Below, in pieces: positions 22,194 through 34,180 of a stretch of DNA of 64,000 bases. Source of the DNA: Isoetes taiwanensis (lineage: Eukaryota; Streptophyta; Lycopodiopsida; Isoetales; Isoetaceae); assembly GCA_021234155.1 (NCBI GenBank), contig JAJEKV010000757.1, positions 31,301 through 95,300 on the forward strand, given 5' to 3'. Numbering within the stretch: position 1 is the stretch's first letter; each line of letters begins with the position of its first letter. Both the position numbers and the translations under genes were made by a program. The notes beneath the pieces are model-generated. The model was not told the DNA's origin. It saw only the letters and a list, made by a program, of their open reading frames with translations, and ran no database searches.

Positions 22194-23799
22194 TATCATT
22201 GGGGGTGCTTGAAGAAAGTTGAATAACTATGTAAATTTTTGTTATCACGTTTTTATGATATGGTGCTATATTGTGAAATATTGACTATTTTGTAAATAAC
22301 ATGATATTACGTTTTCATAATTTTGAGGTGAAATGTGTGAATTTGAATATGCTACTAAAAACATGCAATATGAAATTTGTCCCAAAATTAAGACATAAAC
22401 CCAATTTAATTGAATGATGGTTTATTCAATGTCAAGATAAGAACGTTTTGAGTGATACAACATTGAGCTAACATGATTATTTTTTCTATTGAATCTATAT
22501 CCCTTTCTTTTTAGAGAAATTTATAAAAATACCCCTATAATTACGCAAAATTATAAAAATGGCCCTGTTTTAGGAGTAGTTTCAATGGAAATGACTGTCT
22601 TATTCGTGATGGGCCAAATGGGAATGTGTTCTTCAAACTCATTGTAGATGAGGATGATATCTTTTTATAAAGCTAAAATCACTTGAATCTGAGTCGAAAA
22701 TCTTAAGTTATGGTCTTCCAAATTTGTACAATTTTTTGTGTACAAAAAGTACTATAATTTGTGATTCCAGACTCTGATTGAGGTGATTTTCCCTAAAATA
22801 GGGGCATTTTCACAATTTTGGATAAATATAAAATTGCCTTTTTTTTTAATAACTACTCATTCAATGGTTTTAGGAGTATGGTTTGTGGTTTTAGGTATGG
22901 TCATTTAATCATCTAAATCAAACCGAGAGCCTCTGTTATTATGCTATATATCCTTTCTGTGAAGCACGGAAATTTGTTGAGCTCCAATAGGTAACCATTA
23001 ATGTAGTGGTGCATTATGTTTTCAAGTGTGATTTCGAAGAAATGGTCCATGGCAAAGGGTAAGAACATATTTGGTGATCGAAAATGGTTACGATCATATG
23101 TAGACCTAACGAAAACTATAGCATGCTCATTCTATGTTTGAGATGACCAAAAAAGTAATATTCAATAAGGTAACTAACCACTAGAGGTAGTAGAGCTACT
23201 ATTTCAATGTTCTAAATAGACAAAGTGAAGAAGATCACCAAAACTTGAGGCAGTATCTCGATGGAATGTGCAGAAGCATAAGTGCATACAGGTACAAAGT
23301 GAAAAAGATCAACGCAACTTGAAGCAGTATCTCAATGCTTGTTTCCTCAGCAAGCTTTAGGATGCTAGTACCGTGGAACAGGTTAAGACAATACACTACC
23401 ATTGCCAGATCAATCCCATACTTGAACGGGGTCCACAACGCTACCTGCATACACATTTGTCTATGAGGAAGCACAGACTGATAGTTTCAATTCGCATCGA
23501 TGCACATCGCCTCAGAATTGAGACACAGACATATGGATTTGGGAGGCATGGGAGGACGTGCTTTGTCAGTGTTTCCAAATGGAAGTCATTGAAGATGAGT
23601 GCTACAGTCTTCAGAAATGTCCGCGGGCACGCCATGCTGAGTTGGTCCCATCTAACCAATTGCGCCAAGTGATATTGGGTTCAGCTTCAGGGGTTAATGT
23701 ATCATATCTCCAAGAGGTGATGGATATACACACTCAGCTATATTCTCGAGCTCTACCTTGACATATATCATAATGTATCATCGTACGATTTATCAGCAT

Positions 23800-23950
23800 G
23801 CTTATTACTACCAAGGTTTTTCCCTTGAAAACTCTTCGAGGCAAGGGTTCTTTAATTCTATCAGTAATATGTTTGATGTCCTTCTTGATTGGATCCCATA
23901 GACCTAATAATCTTTGTGCACGATAAAAATCCATTCAATTCAGTTCAATT
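23800..23950 (+). repeat. Dispersed repeat tail, copy 1 (SINE-like 3' end)
   Basis: The word order 'TTTTTCCC..., TT(G/C)TTTAAT, GATCCCATAGACC, GCACGATAAAAATCCATTCA, then TTCAATTC repeats' recurs near 25000-25120 (GGGTCCCATAGGCC...GACGATAAAAG), 32630-32740 (GGGTCCTATAAGTC...CAATTCAATTC), 53320-53460 and 63730-63800 (GTGGACAATAAAAGCCAATT). A conserved 3' part followed by a short simple repeat suits a SINE family, but I found no convincing pol III promoter attached. Confidence 0.5.
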
Positions 23951-24989
23951 CTTTCAAATGGCATGTTCTCCTCTTTCAATTCAGTTTATCATCGTACTTG
24001 GACTAGGGGCTCGTATAAAACCGACAAAGCTCCCGAATAGATAGGCTATTCATTCATCTCAGCAGTTTTCTACAATGGTTTAGAGTGGATAGCTAGACAT
24101 TTGCAAGCTACCCACCAAAATAATGAAGTTTACAGGAAATATCCAGTTATATGACCTGGACCCCAAAAATAAAATTTCTACAGAGGTCAGCTTGTGTATC
24201 TGCCGAGAGCTTATCGCCATGATTAAAAAAACCTTGCTCTTTCGGGTTTTCGAAGAAAAACCCTCGCAATAAGACCTCAAGGCTGCAAAAAATGCTCACA
24301 TAGAAAAACCCACGATGCAAGAAGAAATCGAAACCGCGCATCCCATTGTACCTGCACATCACCAACATTAGGACACAATGATAAGAAAACAACAACCTTG
24401 AAAAGCGAGGGGTTGTTCAGACGTGCCACGCCACAAAACCTTGAAAAGCGATGGGTTGGTCACGTGTGCTATATGATAAAACAACATTTACATGAACATA
24501 CAAGAATTAAGGGACGGAGGGAGGGTGGGAATCAAGAGTACTGGTGAGAGATGAAAAAGCGTCGATAAGAAGCCAATGAAGAACTGCAAGAAATAGCAAT
24601 CTCCCCAATGAACCAGAGGTTAAAAAAATGCATGCAATGCATGCATGCTTGCACATTCTAGAATTCTGATCCGATGGCTCGGATCAATGGCATTCTAGAA
24701 TTAGACTCGCTTGAAACCAACAAAGCTCCCGACAAAAAAAGAACTTCAATCATAAAACGAGATCGAGAGTGAAGGTCGAAGGAATTGTCCAAAGAAGAGA
24801 CAAGGTCGAGAAAGAACAAGCTATAAAAGAAAAGCCAAAATGGCCAAGCCAAGTAGGGAGAAGCCCCTTCTTCGCGTAATTTCAAAGTAATGAGAATCAA
24901 AGGTACTGCTGAAAGATGAAAAAGCACCAATGAGAAGCTGATGAAGAACCCTTCAAGAAATGGCGATCTCCCTAGCAGGTTTGTTGCTG

Positions 24990-25125
24990 CGACGGTTTTT
25001 CCCTCCTAAGGGGGGGTTTTTTAATCCGGGTAACAACGAGCTTGCTGCATCTGTGTAATTTGGGTCCCATAGGCCGATTGGCCTCCGCGGACGATAAAAG
25101 AACCTTCCTTCCTTCCTTCCCAATG
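24990..25125 (+). repeat. Dispersed repeat tail, copy 2
   Basis: Contains TTGGGTCCCATAGGCCGATT and GCGGACGATAAAAGAACC, then a (CTTC)n run. Same family as the 23.8-kb copy, with a different terminal simple repeat. Confidence 0.5.
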
Positions 25126-27709
25126 AACCAGAGGTCCAAAAAATGCATGCAGTACATGCATATGAGACATGCATGTCACCCATTCTAGAATCTCATTCCG
25201 ATGGCTCGGACCGATCGCATTTCAGCCACATAATATACTAGAGTCCGCTAAAAAAAATCCCTTAGGTAAAAGTATATGTATGGTTTGAAAAAAAGAAAAA
25301 AAACTTTTGGGTGACTCACCTAGTTTGTAAGGCTAAAACTATATGAATTCCTTTTGGCAAAATATTAAATAAGTATAGATTTTTTCTAGAGGAACTTGGA
25401 GTGAAACCAGAACCTATATAGAATGTTATTAGATGAAACAAGGATGTTCCCTTTAGAGGTAGAGGCTTTAAGCCAAACACTAAAAATTTTCAAAAGAATA
25501 TGAACGAGGAAAGACTTCTGTCCATAAGCCCTGATATTCATATATTGGACCTTCATGAGTCTAGAATTGGAATTCGTAATTTTGTGGTACAACATACATA
25601 AAGAAGCTATGACCATATGATTGTCCGAGAACCAAACGAGAATTCTAGAGAATGTTGAAACCCCGCCGGCATTTGTGCAAAAGTGCTAAACATTAAGGAA
25701 GCCATGATTTGTTGGACTACGGTGTTTGGCACAATTGATTTGTGCATGTGTTTTAAGAGAACAAAAACTAACGACCTCTATCTTCCATAATATAAGGGCT
25801 ACAAACAAACAATACAAGGAAGAGATAAAAAATCTAGGACAAATAAGAGCAAACTAAAGTTTGTTCATGGCCGTATCAAATTGGACACAGATCCAAGGCA
25901 GCAAACAGAAGCTATGGCGGCGCCAGTAGTTTATCAAAGCGAAGAAAATTTTCCACGTTTTAAAACTGAAGATAAATAAGTGTAATTTGGAGGTGCCATT
26001 CATTACGTCAGACTTCTTGCAAGAAGCTTGCAATCGCTTACTTCCAAAATTCCTGAATCCAATAGATCCTCATATACTCCTAAGGGCCAAATTCCACTAT
26101 CGGCAACGGCACTTAGGAGCAAAATCTCAACTGCAGCTTCCTTATGTGACCTAAGATAGGCGATGATTCCACTCACGGCAGCGGCAATTCATTCAAGAAT
26201 TTAAAAAAATCAAACTTGGCAAAAATCTACGGCACCTGCTCTCTACTACTTGGCAGGAATCCAGCCCACGGCAATTATCATAATCATAATTGCAAAGTTA
26301 CGGCAGTGCTCCCCTCATAGTTAACCTTTGCAATTAGATGTGAGAGTTTTCAGTTTTGAGGGCAGCGTTTTGCTAACTGCTAACTGCGGTAGTGGAATCA
26401 TCGTCCAAGCTTCAAATCTGAGATGCCATCAAAGGATTGGTGTTCAGTTAATTGACACGCCCATAACTGTGTGCCAGTGGAATCTCAGCCTAAAAACAAA
26501 GCAAGCTTAGGCTCTGAATCCGAGGGATGGTATATTATCTTGGTTAAATCCAAGGGATGGTATACTATCTTGGTTCGAGAGATTTTTGGGTATAATCAGC
26601 AAGCTTTCTGCTAGATCTATATCTACCAGCTACATACTCCGCCTCCGCCTCGATTTCTATCGGAAGTACCAAGCAAAATGGCTATTTTTTAGCAGGAAAA
26701 TGGCTATTTTTAGCAAGAAAAATCCCCTGCTCTTTGTAAAGAGCACTGTGAAAGTTCAATTCCACACGGTGGCTTACAAGGCTCCCAGCTTACAAGGCTC
26801 CTGGGGAATTTCCCGAACCACGTATAGCATATATGGGGAGCCATTTATCCCACCTAAAACCACCGGAAAATTTCAAGTCCAAAACACTTATCTATCCCTT
26901 GTCAAGCTCCACTGATTTTTTTACTCAATTCATGAGCAGACTGCTTCAGCTTTAATCCATTTTTTGAAAACTTCCCTTTCACGTTACCTCATCAAACAAT
27001 ATAATTCATGCAGCCATTGAGCAGGATAATTAAATGGATATCCAAATTCCCCCCTCTTCAACAGTGGAGTTCCCCTCGTAAATCTCCAACCACCTAGAAG
27101 CCAGCACTGCATTGGCTTCCATGATTTTTCTAACTTGTCACATGAACTTCTCATGCCTACGTGGATCTATATAGTTTTCTTTTCCTGGATATTTAGTCTG
27201 CAGGAGGATCCACCAAATAAGATTGTCAACAAGCACTTGAAGGTGAATCTTAGATGAAACCATCAGACAAGATTGTCAACAAGGGGTTGAAGCTGCGAGT
27301 CCTCAAACCTTGATGAATACTTGGTTCAAATTTCCCATCGCAATACATCTGGTGTTTTCTTCTAACACAGCTTATTGGCACCCATCCATGCTACATGAGT
27401 TTAAGCACAGCAGGAAAATTGACGATAGACATTTTCCACCAGTGAACTATTTTCCATCAGTGCCTGGACTGCTATACTCCAAATATGCTCTCACCCCTTA
27501 TAAACGCCTTATGGCTTCCCAGGTTTTCTTAGTGTCTCAAAGATCTTCCAAACAGAAGATGCATGAAGTAATAAATTATAAGCTTGTTATTTCCATAGCC
27601 TTAGCCATCGTAACAAAAATTAGAACTTGATACAGTCATCAATCGAAAATATGGATACTAACATTCATATTTGACCAGACAATAAATCTCCATTTCCAGT
27701 CATCAAAGA

Positions 27710-29143
27710 CTAATAATCATCATCCAACACACTTCGTCGGCGCTGAATCTATTAAAAAAAATTAAAGGAATATCATAATATGCTATAAGAGCTCTCCAAA
27801 ATCCACAAAAGTGAAAGAATAACATACCGTAACCTTAGTACTCTTATGAGTTTGTTCGTTTATTTGCTCAAGCAATGATATAAGGCGGTCCTCAGACACC
27901 TAAAAACACACGCCAGTTTTAGCTGCAGTTAGCATGTAAAACTAGTTTCTCTGTTACGCATATAGAAGAACAGCACTTCCTAAACCTAAAAACACGTGCC
28001 AGTTTTAGCCGCAGTTAGCATATAAAACTACTTCTCTGTTATGCATATAGACAATACTTCCTGATACAAGGACATACAAGCATGTTCATCATAAAAACTT
28101 TATGCATGTCTATCACAAGTGTAAACCTTCTCTGTAATCTGCCCAGCTTGTGCACTGCGCAGGATCAAGTCCTCAACTCCTCGAGCTTTCTCAGGCTTAA
28201 CCAATGCAATCCGAGCCACTGCTTGAAGTTAAAAAAGATTATCAAAAAGAGCTTCCATTCTCCTCATAAAATAAATCTCCCTTTTTCACAACATAGATTA
28301 AATATTCATAGAAGTGTACAGCTGAGCACAGAAACGTGGGGTACTCTTTTTTAATCTTAAAAAGACATGGCACTCAGTTACACCAGATCCCACACTAGAA
28401 TGCTAAACTTACTATGATTGGGCAGTTCTGCAAGAGAACAATAGCTATTAATGACACCGACTATGATCAGCATGATCATATACTCATTATATGCAGTAAC
28501 CAACATCAATATAAAATAATTAAAGTAGCAACTTACATCTTTCCCTAGCTTCAGTAGACAAAACTCGAGTAAGCAACAACTGTCTTCTTTCCTCAGCTTC
28601 TCTGTTCATAACATCATGATTTTAGGCTTAAAATGTACAATATCAAGCAGAATAAAGAGCTACCTCCTTGCACAATGCAGGAGGGTGATTGATTATAACT
28701 TCCTGCATGTCCGCCAGCACAGAAACCACCTAACCTCTAGCATGTATTCGGTGCTGGCCATGCCATTCACCTCTTCTGTTCCTCTTGAGCTTGTTGGTCG
28801 CGGTTTTCATTTATCCCCTGATCCTGGAATGAAAAAACATGAAGCCCATTTAACAAAATCATATCATCTTTAAAAGCTTAACGTACAGCAAAATAATAAC
28901 TTACAGCAGCTGCCGCTCCACGTTTACCCATAAGCTCTTGCATCCTTCTCTTCCTGATCGCTTCTAGCTCTGGATCATCCTGAATTCATCAACAATATCA
29001 ATAAAAGATGGCAGAAACGAAACCCTAAAAGAACCAGATATAATCCTAGATTGAAGAACACTGCCATGCCCTAAAGGTCTGAAAACTAATTCTACGCGAA
29101 ACAAAACCAACAACCATGCAAATCTATAGAAATGACTAACCAT
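27710..29143 (-). CDS. PDCD5: PDCD5/TFAR19 homologue, seven exons, intact
   Basis: Coding exons on the minus strand: 29143-29141 (only the ATG), 28979-28905, 28823-28771, 28601-28537, 28218-28127, 27899-27828 and 27748-27710. Every intron begins GT and ends AG (e.g. GTTAGT, GTAAGT, GTGAAT, GTAAGT, GTTTAC, GTATGT). All phases join to one 132-residue frame. It reads MDDPELEAIRKRRMQELMGK at the start, then EERRQLLLTRVLSTEARERL, ARIALVKPEKARGVEDLILR, and ends TKVTIQRRRSVLDDDY. This matches the full PDCD5 (DNA-binding TFAR19-like) family in length and order, including the conserved helix bundle and the basic IQRRRSVL tail. PDCD5 is a small conserved nuclear/cytosolic protein linked to chaperonin binding and cell death in animals; its plant role is less clear. 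The initiator codon ends exactly at the first splice junction. A repeat copy lies in its upstream region (29338-29445). Confidence 0.93.
27898..28069. repeat. 86-bp tandem duplication spanning a PDCD5 splice acceptor
   Basis: Unit 1 (27898-27983) and unit 2 (27984 to about 28069) share CCTAAAAACAC(A/G)(C/T)GCCAGTT, the GCAGTTAGCAT word and TCTCTGTTA(C/T)GCATATAG. The unit edge coincides with the acceptor of the exon at 27899-27828, so the intron carries a second, upstream copy of that acceptor context. Confidence 0.85.
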
Positions 29144-29337
29144 AGCTGCGATGTAGGCGTCGAAGTGATCCGACGACGAGAACTATCAAGCAATGTTTGC
29201 ACGATAATTGTTTGCGCACTGTATACTCTTTTACTACCTTCCGTATATGTTTTAACTTGGTATATACTATATTGTGTATATTGTGAAAGAAAAGTCCAAG
29301 GTTTTTGGACGTGCATGATTGATCCGGCGGGCTTTTT

Positions 29338-29445
29338 TTTGGGTTGCCCCTAAGGGGGCAAACCTTTGTTTATGTGGGTTTTTGGCATATTCTAAGTATA
29401 TGCTAGAATATACATAGAATATGCTGGTGACTGCTAAAAACCCAC
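29338..29445 (+). repeat. Dispersed ~100-bp repeat, copy 2
   Basis: Matches 1517-1620: GGGTTGCCCCTAAGGGGGCA, then TTGTTTATGTGGG, GGCATATTCTAAGTATATGC and GGTGACTGCT. It lies about 200 bp upstream of the PDCD5 ATG on the promoter side. Confidence 0.55.
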
Positions 29446-30420
29446 TGTCCACTGTAAACTGGCGGTCACCTTCGTTGTGGATGGCGGATGCTCTAACCGG
29501 CTAACTGGCAGGGCCCTGGGTTTACGGGTCCGATAGATGCGGTGGGTGCAGCTGATCATGTTTAATAGATCCTTGTTTCCATTCCTTTTGTTCAGGCGTT
29601 ACGTGACCGGCTAATTTCTCGGACTCCTCTTACCCATTTCGATTGCCATAATGTTTTTGCTTGATTACGGTAGAGCTTGATTACGGTTTTGCTTGATTAT
29701 GGGGAGATGGTGGCTTCCTGAGGAGGGGAGGTGATTTGGTTTCGGCCACAAATTTCTTTCTAGGGGTAGCACATCCAAGCTGCGTTAGGGTAAGAGATAT
29801 TTTCTAATAAGATGAGCATTCTTGATCTCAATTTAGCCGATTTGAAGCGCATTGATAAAAGCCCTCAAAATGCAATGCCTACCTTATTTCGTCAAGAACA
29901 TTAATACTTTTGTTGCAACAAAACAAGCACCGGATTTGGTCGGGAGGTCGTTTTTGGAAGAAAGATATGAAGAGATTTTTCTTGCTCTGAGATCTCCCTG
30001 TCTTAAACAAATTTTATTGTTCTACGAGGCATGTTGAAAAAGTAGAGAATGAGAAGATTTGTGGTGCGGGGATTCTTGTTGAGGGGTTTAAGAGAGGCTA
30101 ATTAAGCATTCAAACGATGACTTCTTGAGGTATTGCATACTTTGGTTTTACAATATCGGTCATGGAACTATTGTCGTTTGATTAAAGCGGCCCGAAAAGG
30201 TGTAATGAGCCGGTGAGGGCGTAAGTTGAGGAACTGTCACCACGCAGAGCTACAAGAGGAGTATATTTGCCATCTTCAAATTATAGAAAAAACGGTCAAT
30301 TACTTATAATAAAAATCCCAATGACTATATGTTTTCGGAAGTGAATTCAATTTTCCGAACAAATCATCACTATGGGTTATGCCCGCTGCGTTCCCCCGCC
30401 TATTCCTTCTATTGCTCTAA
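29446..30420. other. Spacer without recognisable gene
   Basis: No ORF with a recognisable domain and no matched repeat. Confidence 0.4.
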
Positions 30421-30422
30421 TG

Positions 30423-32162
30423 CTAGCGGCATCTCTCGTAAATGTTTGCCATAAGCACATATGAAGCGGCATCCCGTGGATTCATTTGAACCGGATGTTG
30501 AAAGCATTTTAAGCCTAAATCGGCTTCCCCATAACTTCGCATGCACCGAGCAAAGATGTCACCATTTCTTTCGATAAGATTATTGACACGAATGAAGCAA
30601 GTCCATTGCCTCATACAAGTGTCAGTAGCGACCAAAAAGTTCGAGCATGCAATTATGATGGTCTCTTTGTTGGTTGAATACCATATTCCACTTTCATCAT
30701 TGATATTTTTGACCCTTGGCCACTAGATCGCGGCACCGCATGCGAGAGAAGGCGACAAAAGTAATATCATATGTTCATATACCCCGCTCTTGCATCTTCT
30801 CAAAGCAATGCACGACCATGTTGCCATCTGATTCATTCCACATCCTCGTATCATTCTTTGTGCAAGACACCACATTACGAGATGCCGACTTATCAAAGAC
30901 TTTTTGGTGCATCCGCAAGTGAACCACATTTGATGTACATGTCTACCGGTTAATCGCCAACAAAAGGTCCCCATCAAGTCCCTTGTGAGCGACCTCAATG
31001 TGTATCTCTCTACCCATATCAACATTTGCTTTGTCTCACCACAAGCTCTTAAGCGGCAAATATATGTGGCACCATTTGAAGTCATAACATTGAGCCGCAT
31101 CTTTTTTGAATAATTCTAACATTGCCTCTCAAATCCATTTTCACCGTACCCGCAACAAAGCGTGTTCCATGAGACTACATCCCCGAATTGAGGGCTTGTC
31201 AAAGGCATCTTATGCTTCTATAAGTAAACCCCATTTTAGTATACATTCTTAACAAAGTATTCTTGACAACCAAGTCCTTTTTCAGCCCATTTGCATCATT
31301 TTAATGTATATTTGATGACCTCTCATCTATGGCTCCACAGTTTTTATATGCTTTCGGGCAAAGACACAAGTGTGACACCATCCGGATACATACCCTCTAG
31401 TTGCATTTGTTCAAAGAACTTTAATGCTTCCACATCGATTCATATTCCGTGGACCACCGCAATTAAAGTTGTCCAAGAGACATGAACTCGGACTAGAAGT
31501 TTGACAAAGGCGCCCATGCCTCCAAAAATGCGACACATTTCACATACATGTCAACCAAAGAATTGTCAATAAGGAGGCTCATCTCGAGTTCATTTTGCGG
31601 GAAGAGCGGCATGTATTTCACGTCCCCATTCTATGGACTCACTTCTTTGCCACAAGCTTTCAAGGTGCAAACAAATGTGGCGGTGCATGGAATATGTGGC
31701 GGTGCATATGGGGATTCACTATTTCTTGAATGTAATCTAAGACGTTCTTTGTTTTCACCTAAATCACGGGTTTCATAGCATGCCAATGCACAAATCAGTA
31801 TACATGGCACTCCGTATTAACACTAGTCTATATATATTGTCAAAAGGCGGGGCTATTGTCAAGGAAATCATATCCGCACAAAGTTTCAAGTAGAGGAATA
31901 TCCGGGGAGAAGATATTTTTTCTTTGTACATTTATCGATATACACGTTGAAGACTTTGTTTGCAAAGCGGTAAAGAAGGAACATGAACAAATGAGGCATC
32001 TTGCGGTTTTGAAATCCCCCTAAGTATCATTTGGAAGTTACGCCGAGGGCACGGGAGGCATTCCTTGTGTTGCACATCAAGAGGACGAGAAATAGTGAGA
32101 AGATAAATTTTTACTCCATTAGCATCCGCAAGAGAAGATGTATAATCGCGGAGGGCCATCAC
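30423..32162 (-). pseudogene. PPR pseudogene
   Basis: Minus-strand PPR fragments occur in changing frames. Near 31560-31330 the translation gives NSLVDMYVKCVAFLEAW, a clear PPR helix, then FEQMQLEGMYPDGVTLVSL after frameshifts. At 31100-30900 it gives NVMTSNGATYICRLRACGET. The fragment 30635-30423 (SYGEADLGLKCFQHPVQMNP, then RDAASYVLMANIYERC) is an E-type C-terminal motif. The order from 32.1 down to 30.4 kb is N- to C-terminal. There are several frameshifts and stops, so no functional product. It is a different paralogue from the fragment at 1-1035. Confidence 0.8.
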
Positions 32163-33190
32163 TAGCCTGAGTTGGCTAACTCAAATTGTGCACATTAGTT
32201 GCGAGGTATGGTTGTTACCTGTTACCGGTGAAGATTAGCATTGGAATAAAATCAAAACTCCTGCTGCATGCAATATAAGTTCCTACTATGACACTATTAT
32301 GCAGGGAGTTTTTTGAACCCAATCTTGTGCTGACCTTACGGACGTGCTAATAAAGCCTTGAATTTGAAAGAAAAATGGAAATTTGAGATGACATCTATGA
32401 GTAGAAGCAATATTCCTAGATGTAATGTCTTTGTTACCTTTCTAAGATACTACAATATATTGGATACCCTCACACAAGCATTCACATGCCACCACAATTC
32501 TGAATCTGAACCACAAATTAATCCTAAGAACTAAGGGCATGATGAGCTATTTGTATAGAACAATTGCTTCCATTCATGTAAGCACACAAGACTCTAGTTT
32601 TTTGCACGAAGACTAGAATATATTCATGTATGTTTTTTTTGCCATACTGGACAGCAATAGGTCTGCTATGTTCTTTGTTTGGGTCCTATAAGTCTTTTTG
32701 GTTCCCTGTGCAAGAAAAACCAATGCAATGCAATTCAATTCAAACAAATTCAATTTTTGAAACAAGGTAGTGTGTCATATTAGTTAGTAGGGGAGTGCAA
32801 CTTACGAGTAAGTAGATGTTTCACATAATAATAAAGACCATCTAGCTTGCATTTCCACGTGTCAAGCAACACCCATTGGAATGCAGGTTCGATAGTCTTC
32901 TTTGTATTAAATATTAATGTTTTTTGCATACATCTTTTTATGTTCAAGTCTCTCTTGTCCCTATGGGATGTTGCCATTGCATTAGTCCTAGCTCCGACAA
33001 TGACCACTCCCTTGTAAGCCTTTGTAATTCCTCTCCAACTGCCTTCTTGAGCACTCTAATATTTTTCAGTTAGTCGCAGGCGTCTTCAAATGATTCCCTA
33101 TCCTTTGTTGCTGAGTTTTTCTTTAAAGGACTTCCTTGGGCAGTAGCTCATGTCTGGTTGTTTCCTTTGCCATTTCCTAGCTTGAAGTTA
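32163..33190. other. Spacer with dispersed repeat tail, copy 3
   Basis: Contains the GGGTCCTATAAGTC...AATTCAATTCAA tail near 32630-32740 (same family as 23.8 and 25.0 kb). No supportable gene. Confidence 0.45.
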
Positions 33191-33311
33191 CGCCTGCTTG
33201 ACACGTCTTCTTGAGAGAATTTTGGGATGGAAACACCACCGCGAGAATGGGGTTTGGGCAAGCGTAGCAATATTTTCTGCAACTAGCTCTTCGACCTTTG
33301 CCGCTATCCAG

Positions 33312-33767
33312 ATGGCTGCAAGACAGCTTCCCAGATCAACTTCCCTCAGCGCTGAGCTTTTGCTCCTTGAAGAATTTTCAAGCCCCGAATCCAACATCTT
33401 CAGTACCATTTGCTACTGCCAGGTTCAATCTGCTAACGAGAAATTGTCCTACCTTATGTATGATTTTCTCATTGTTAAGTTGCAACATAAAAATGCCCTC
33501 AATATCCAAACCGAGAAGGCTAACTCCAACAATAATATTGGATTAGAATCTCTAGCATCTATCTTCTGTGAAATTCTGCATGCTATTGATGTGTATAGAA
33601 TGCTAACGTTAACAGAAATACTTGATATGTTAGCAGATCATGATCCTGCCTATAACATTTGTTCAAATAACTACTGGAAATATGCTCTTGGAACTGCAAC
33701 TAGGATCTTGCTGAAGAAGAATTTAGAGCCCGATTCCAACGCATTGAAGAGGATTAGAAAACAATAA
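33312..33767 (+). CDS. Hypothetical ORF, no family recognised
   Basis: The frame is open from 33198, but the first ATG is at 33312 (MAARQLPRSTSLSAELLLLE), giving about 151 codons to a TAA at 33765. The protein is mixed helical with LASIFCEILHAIDVYRMLTL and YWKYALGTATRILLKKNLEP, and ends NALKRIRKQ. It has coding-like composition and is the longest uninterrupted ATG frame outside mobile elements here apart from spliced genes. I do not recognise a domain. A second frame follows at 33774-34070 with a repeated LVREGGRVLVREDKRAV motif, which looks low-complexity. Either may be non-coding. Confidence 0.3.
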   Translation: MAARQLPRSTSLSAELLLLEEFSSPESNIFSTICYCQVQSANEKLSYLMYDFLIVKLQHKNALNIQTEKANSNNNIGLESLASIFCEILHAIDVYRMLTLTEILDMLADHDPAYNICSNNYWKYALGTATRILLKKNLEPDSNALKRIRKQ

Positions 33768-34180
33768 AGTGATTTGGATGTATTGGTGAGGGCAAATGTT
33801 GGACGTTTAGAATCCAATTTGGGAACTCAAAAATGTCGTCAGCACAACAATCTGGGAGCTGGAGGCAGAACTCTAGCGAGAGAGAGGCAAACCCTAGTTA
33901 GAGAAGGTGGCAGGGTGCTAGTGAGAGAAGATAAAAGAGCCGTGTTAAAGATGATCATGTTGAAATGTTTCCTTAAGGATGAAGAAAGGTTGCTTCTCGT
34001 TCAAGTTAGAGATGACCTACTTGATGGATCAAAAAGGTTCTCTCTACTAGCTCTGGGAATGACATGCTAAAGAGAAATGCAAACTCTTCTCAAGAAATAA
34101 ATGTTGACATCTTTTTATAGAAATCTTATTGAAGAAATGTTAGACAGCTTTTTATAGGAATATTATTTGTACTCCTAGAT

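Larger units (their letters stand above)
10400..22200. mobile_element. Unit A: large decayed element with divergent transposase-like and ParB-like genes
   Basis: I define this unit by gene content shared with unit B (54.9-62.5 kb). The transposase-like remnant (plus strand, 19.3-22.2 kb) and the ParB-like remnant (minus strand, 15.3-11.6 kb) point away from each other, as in B, where the whole order is inverted. An FCP1-like phosphatase remnant (minus strand, 11.1-10.5 kb) lies beyond the ParB-like gene. About sixteen copies of a palindrome centred on CACGCC(N)GGCGTG are confined to non-coding intervals between 11.06 and 18.97 kb. All long frames are broken, so the unit is dead. I could not find terminal repeats or a target duplication, so the limits are only the extent of recognisable content. 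The alternative is a cluster of unrelated insertions, but the parallel with B argues against that. Confidence 0.65.
22201..27700. other. Long gene-poor spacer
   Basis: No supportable coding gene. Two stretches (23800-23950 and 24990-25125) carry a dispersed-repeat tail annotated separately. Short ORFs such as those at 23373-23672, 25386-25616 and 26586-26915 have no recognisable domain. A small local duplication of GGGATGGTATA(C/T)TATCTTGGTT occurs around 26520-26575. Confidence 0.4.

Noticed and set aside
28420-28434. Extra 15-bp PDCD5 micro-exon between exons 4 and 5
   Set aside because: It has AG and GT flanks, but inclusion would create an in-frame stop. Direct joining of 28537 to 28218 restores the conserved ERLARIAL sequence.
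33774-34070. Second hypothetical ORF after 33767
   Set aside because: Its repeated LVREG-type motif reflects a short GAGAGA-like DNA repeat, and nothing else supports coding.
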